64,000 nt of DNA from contig CM032230.1 in the NCBI GenBank assembly GCA_019009955.1, positions 111,095,001 through 111,159,000 of the forward strand. Reading direction: 5' to 3'. This DNA comes from Riptortus pedestris (taxonomy: Eukaryota > Arthropoda > Insecta > Hemiptera > Alydidae). The notes below the pieces were generated by a model, which saw only the letters and a program-made list of their open reading frames with translations, was not told the DNA's origin and made no database searches. Position numbers and translations under genes: made by a program. Positions 59,901-64,000 of this stretch are shown piece after piece; position 1 is the stretch's first letter; every line of letters starts with the position of its first letter.

Positions 59901-60130
59901 TCTAAGCTCCCCTTTACTGGAGCCTTTACTTGATTTTTAACTCCACTCTAGGTTCCATTCAAAACTAACGCAGAACTTTGACCCAAACTCCATTAACTTA
60001 AGGCTCGATTTTACTCGACTCTTCTGTCACTCAACGCGAGTCATTTCATGATTCTAGGACTCAACTTGTCTCTATTTCTACTTTTACCTTGAGGCTTGGT
60101 TGGTTTTGACCCTAGTCTCCACTTGACAAT
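59901..60130. repeat. Decayed right edge of the tandem array
   Basis: Irregular pieces of the unit remain ('tctaagctcccctttactgg', 'ttctaggactcaac'). 'ggctcgattttactcgac' near 60002 resembles the left edge near 58280 ('gcacgattttactcgag'). Confidence 0.7.
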
Positions 60131-61464
60131 GACTTGAAAAAGATAAAATGATAAGGGCAAATGCTCCCTTAGAGGAGTCATGTCTTACTGGTCTTTGAAG
60201 AAGCATTTTCAGTCTTTAGAGTGCCATAATTTCTATAAGAGAGTAAACGACTGAATAAAATAAACCGACTTCCATAGAGACGAGAAGTGCATCCTGGAGC
60301 TAACAATGTAGAGTCAAAATCCTGGGATAGATCATAATGATGGATTGGACAGCATAATGTTGCCGGAAGCATTACAGTTTTTTTTTTTGGGTTTCCTCAG
60401 AAACTTACCGTACCGAATACATCTGCGTTTTAAGGAAATGTTTCTAAGTTTCAAACCGGAGTTCACATCTCTGATGGCTTTGGCGTTTGACGTCTTGAGC
60501 TTAAGGTCACAAGATCCATTATCACTACCTTAGTCTCTTTCTGGAAACGTTAACTCAAAAATATGAAAATAAAAAACTCTTGGTATCATATAAAACAGAT
60601 TAGAATGGGTGTTGTATCTATTTAATCACTGATTGAAATATTGCTACACTTCGAGAAAGTGGATTCGGACCGGTAGACAGGAAAATATTTCATAGCACAC
60701 CAGGTGATGTGAGGCAGACTGAGGTAACTGGGTGGCTCCAGGTACAATACATACAGTACTGCATATTGTAAGGTTAAAGTAAATGCATATGTCATGTAAG
60801 GACTGGAATACAAGAAATTAATAAAAATAATGAAACTTGAAATTTGCCATCAAAATTTTCTGCCATAATGTGTCACTGAAACCGCAGTGTCAGATCGAAT
60901 GGTCCACCTCATCTGAGCTGGACAAACTTGTCAAATCGTTTATTTATTTCTTCAATATGGACCAAGGCAAACAACATTGATTTAAGATTTTTGGAGATAT
61001 CATGGGCTCCAAAATGACGTCTCCATACTCTGATAGAGTTAGAGAATTCTAACCCACAGCCACGTCAAGTGCATACAACGATAACATCCAATGCTAGTTC
61101 CCAAAGGAGTGTCCCCATCCAATAGGCCACTGTTTGAGTTGTTGGTTCACTCAGCCGACTATTGATACCGGAGCTAGGACAATATTGATAAAAGGTATAA
61201 TTAGCAAGGCCACGAGGTCATTTCGTTAGCCTTTAGAATTGAGGTCGATTGCAGAGTGTCGTGGTGGGCCTAACCACGAGAGAAGAAGAAAACGCTCGTG
61301 GCAACTCACGTTTCATGCTGCTATATAGAATGATGTTTCACGTTTCTTTGCCGGAGTGCCAGATCAGTTCTGCTTATGTTTCTATTCCGCCTGTCACACT
61401 TAATTATATCAAATCGTCACTTACATGTCTAAATGTATTAAATCATAATTCAATGGAATTGGCA
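60131..61464. other. Unassigned DNA
   Basis: Several open frames of 60-92 codons without recognisable similarity. The stretches 60900-61340 are less AT-rich than the rest. No gene called. Confidence 0.45.
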
Positions 61465-61600
61465 ATAAAATCGTTTCATTTTGTTTATATATTTCGGAGC
61501 TTCGCAACTTGGGCGATATTACTCTAAACAAAATAGAAAACAACTAATAGAAAAGAAATACAACTACAAATAAAAGACAACAGAGAACATGAAATACAAT
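61465..61600 (+). repeat. A-rich dispersed repeat, copy 2
   Basis: Partner of 21056-21245: 'tatatatttcgga', 'aacttgggcgatatta', 'aacaactaatagaaaagaaa' and an A/C-rich tail. It ends exactly where the next Helentron-like 5' end begins. Confidence 0.55.
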
Positions 61601-61877
61601 AAGTTCGTCACGCAGGGGATGCGTAAATTAAGCAGATTTTCCCCGTGAAGTTTAACAATAGATAAATCTACACACTGGTAACACAACACCACCAACGAGG
61701 TGAGTAAATACAAACCGTAATGAGAAATCTTTCAGTTAACTTTAATATACTCCCAACCTAAACGACTTCTGAATTGTAAACAAATAGGTCTGCCAACCAT
61801 TCAGAGTTGAACAGATATATAGACATATTCTTCACCGGAAAGAAAAACAATTACTGGTATATATCTGAATATAACGT
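61601..61877 (+). mobile_element. Helentron-like element, 5' type C fragment
   Basis: Starts AGTTCGTCACGCAGGGGATG and 'gcgtaaattaagcagatttt', the family 5' end, followed by 'aacaatagataaatctacac'. It then continues into the type C region shared with 13908-14139 ('aaataggtctgcc', 'caccggaaagaaaaacaatt', 'atatatctgaatataac'). No body, microsatellite or hairpin follows. Type C might belong to a different or longer element, perhaps closer to the autonomous parent. Confidence 0.75.
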
Positions 61878-62144
61878 AATAACTCTTTGCAAACTAAGCT
61901 GATTTTTGGAAAAGAAAGAAAAAAACAACACTCACACCATATTGAAGTAAGTGGCTAAAATATAAAATTTTTGAATTGTTTAGCAGTGGCTTCGACATTG
62001 TAGTACCGTTTCGTAATCCCCTCGAATGCAAAAATAGAGATCCCAGGTTGACAAAAATAAACGTACACTCATTTAATCTGAGTTTAATGAATTTTGCAGA
62101 CAAGGATTTGATAGAATCATTCGTGATGAGTCTGGTTTACCCCC

Positions 62145-62146
<2 letters not shown>
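61878..62146. other. Unassigned AT-rich DNA
   Basis: No feature recognised. Confidence 0.5.

Positions 62147-62193
<47 letters not shown>
62147..62193. repeat. (GT)n microsatellite
   Basis: About 23 GT units, the only GT array in a window otherwise dominated by TA arrays. Confidence 0.97.
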
Positions 62194-62194
<1 letters not shown>

Positions 62195-62557
62195 TTTGCT
62201 AAATTCGTAAATTTGTAAGTTCTTTTAAAACACAAATAAAATTATAACCTTATGAACGCCTCCTGGATAACATATCAGGTAATGTTTGGGATTAGTATGG
62301 CATCATGCAATGAGGAGGTTGTTCGGAACACTGTCCATGAAGTGCGAGTGTTACGGTCTAATTATTTGATTCATGACAAAGATATCCTATGACTTCTTAA
62401 ATACTATTTTTAGCAAAAGAAGAACATGGTTTAAGACCTATTTGTTTCTGTTTATCTTGTCTGAGCGGCCTTGCTTTTGATTTAGATATGTATAGTACAT
62501 ATTTTTAATAAATACGACTTCAATAAATATTGCACCAACATTATTGCGATTACATAT
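62194..62557. other. Unassigned AT-rich DNA
   Basis: No gene recognised. Confidence 0.5.
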
Positions 62558-63243
62558 TGTTACGTTTATTACATGAATAATAAACATTGTTTATTAGAGT
62601 TCTTTTGGGTTGCAAAATTAAACACACAAGCTTCAGAGTTTTATCACTGTACAATTTATTTAACAATGCACGATATAATTGGTTATTTATTCTTATCTAC
62701 TGCTCACAGTATGCGCTGATAGCTTCACAGTTCGTCTTATTACAAGGTCTAATAACTCACTGAAGTTCACGAAAACACGCCACTTCTCTGATCTACGCAA
62801 AGATAACGGCACTGCACTGTCGTTTACTTAAACACGGTACAACACTGTTCTTCACATAAAACACTTTATCGCACTGCGACTATAACGCAGTGTTCGCTGA
62901 AGCTATACTGAACGCACTGTTATTCACTTGAATAGAGCTGAGAACAAAACTAACTCTTAGGACGAGCTGGCCGCTTTTATAGCCGGGCGGTTAACGTCAA
63001 AGGGGAATGGCGAGAATGGGCTAGACGCGTAGTCTAGAACAGTTCCGGCCCCAGCTAGGACCCGGCCGCCTTCCATCGGTCGGCTCATTTCATCTCCTTA
63101 GTACTTCTTAAATATGTTTGTTTGAGTGTTTCGTAGGGTTTAAGGGCGCAAAACTACCAGGTTATCATCGCCCTGTAATATCTATAATTCTTAAATATGT
63201 GATTAACTCTGTTTAATTTTTCATGCACTCACTTTTCGCAACA
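62558..63243 (-). mobile_element. Solo LTR of an LTR retrotransposon (Ty3/gypsy-like)
   Basis: 686 bp bounded by TGTTACG at 62558 and CGCAACA at 63243, that is TG...CA with short inverted ends. The 4-base ATAT stands on both sides (62554-62557, 63244-63247), a duplication length typical of Ty3/gypsy elements. On the minus strand the order is promoter to polyadenylation: TATAAAAGCGG at about 62981-62971 (TATA box), an expected start about 30 bases later, and AATAAA near 62660. It is markedly GC-richer than the flanks in its U3-like part. No internal coding region or second LTR is in the window, so this is most likely a solo LTR left by recombination. Confidence 0.85.
62971..62981 (-). promoter_or_regulatory. 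TATA box of the LTR
   Basis: The minus strand reads TATAAAAGCGG inside the LTR, followed by GC-rich sequence and 'ctcgtcctaagagttagttt' where transcription would begin. Position and orientation agree with the AATAAA signal further along the same strand. Confidence 0.65.
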
Positions 63244-63247
63244 ATAT

Positions 63248-64000
63248 TAAAACACCAGTAGAGGACTTGGCCTTCTTATTGATCCTTATACATTTGTTCC
63301 TCTACCATCCAGCATATTCCAGAAATATTAAAACAGTTTCGTTTTGTATAAAAAAATTAGCATCCATTATATTCAACTAATTCTAAGGGTGAATTATCAA
63401 TATTTCATAACATGAAAAATTTAAAAATTTGTATTCGTTAACTTTATCATACATTTGTTATATTGTTATAAGAGATCTACTTATTTGCTCATTGTTAATA
63501 TTATTAATCAGCTTCCTAATGCATTTAATTGTTGGTACTTTAAATTTATTGTAACCATTTATATTATTTATTTGTAAATAAGTGTTATACACTGCTTCGT
63601 TTCACTTTTTGTTTAGGTTGGTCGTATTGTTATTTGTGTAAAGTATCTTCGTTGTTTTCTACTTGTACACTTTTTTAACCTATGTTGGTTTCTATTTTGG
63701 TGTTTTGTTAATACCTTTTTGTGTGTATGTGTTTCGTTGCTTTCCAGGATTGATTTTTTTTTCTATTATTCGTTTTCGATTTTTATTTTATGATTATGAA
63801 ATTTTGTTTTTGTTGTTTTTACTTTCGAGCCATCGAGCACACTAGCCAATAAGGTAAATCATTAATTAGCCAAATTAAGAATCAAATAATCTACTATCCA
63901 ATTTTTTTTTTAATTCTGAAAAATTACTGGAGAAAGGAGTAAAGCAGGGAAAATTGGAATATCAAAAACTGAGGTGGGTTAATGCTGAACAAAGTAGATC
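63248..64000. other. Unassigned AT-rich DNA
   Basis: No gene or repeat partner recognised up to the end of the window. A T-rich 60-codon plus-strand frame at 63663-63845 is not credible. Confidence 0.5.

Overview
This window looks like nuclear DNA from an animal, most likely an arthropod and probably an insect. It is strongly AT-rich, has no operon-like gene packing, and is full of remnants of eukaryotic transposable elements. I inferred the insect assignment from the element types: I/Jockey-group LINE remnants, short tRNA-headed SINEs, a Helitron of the kind common in insects, and DINE-1-like elements with an internal TA microsatellite. A hemipteran host is only a guess. I found no host protein-coding gene, no intact tRNA or rRNA gene and no CRISPR array. 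The window is therefore intergenic DNA or part of a very large intron. Most of the longer open frames are translated microsatellites or frames through repeats.

The dominant component is one family of non-autonomous elements (about 14 substantial copies plus fragments, both orientations, from about 0.45 kb to 61.9 kb). A full copy starts with a run of A, then GTCCGTCACGCAGGGGCTGC and a nearby AGCAGATTTCCC. It carries an AT-rich body with a conserved C-tract, a TA microsatellite at a fixed place, and ends in a hairpin built from AGCAGATTTCCC and its complement, then CTAA. The subterminal repeat re-used in a 3' hairpin, plus the microsatellite, matches the Helentron-associated (DINE-1/HINE) architecture. 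Three versions of the 5' region (A, B, C) share the same start. Several copies are chimeric or have a tandemly duplicated 3' end.

Other elements: a canonical non-autonomous Helitron (17483-18556) with 299-bp internal repeats, plus two further Helitron pieces; a tRNA-headed SINE family in about ten copies, one with a 14-bp target duplication (54300-54515); at least two other SINE-like units; broken LINEs (Jockey type at 45.5-46.5 kb, RTE-like at 42.2-43.2 kb, related I/R1-like 3' ends at 29.8, 47.3, 27.7 and 56.1 kb); a complete-looking solo LTR with TG/CA ends and a 4-bp ATAT duplication (62558-63243); and a large inverted-repeat element (48600-50185) split by a younger insert that itself carries a near-perfect hairpin.

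By region: 0-12 kb has A-B-A long direct repeats and Helentron-like copies; 12-16 kb has chimeric Helentron-like copies; 16.8-19 kb a SINE, the Helitron and another SINE; 21.6-26 kb a dense cluster of five Helentron-like copies; 27-33 kb LINE ends, two Helentron-like copies and a Helitron; 33-37 kb featureless AT-rich DNA; 38-40.4 kb old Helentron-like copies; 41-46.5 kb LINEs, a SINE, a CT microsatellite and a dispersed duplication; 47-50 kb LINE, Helitron end and the inverted-repeat element; 51-56.7 kb SINEs and a LINE; 58.2-60.1 kb a tandem array whose unit switches from 103 to 115 bp; 61.5-64 kb a type C fragment, a GT microsatellite and the solo LTR.

All calls come from reading the sequence by eye. 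Element borders are approximate unless a terminal motif or duplication is stated.
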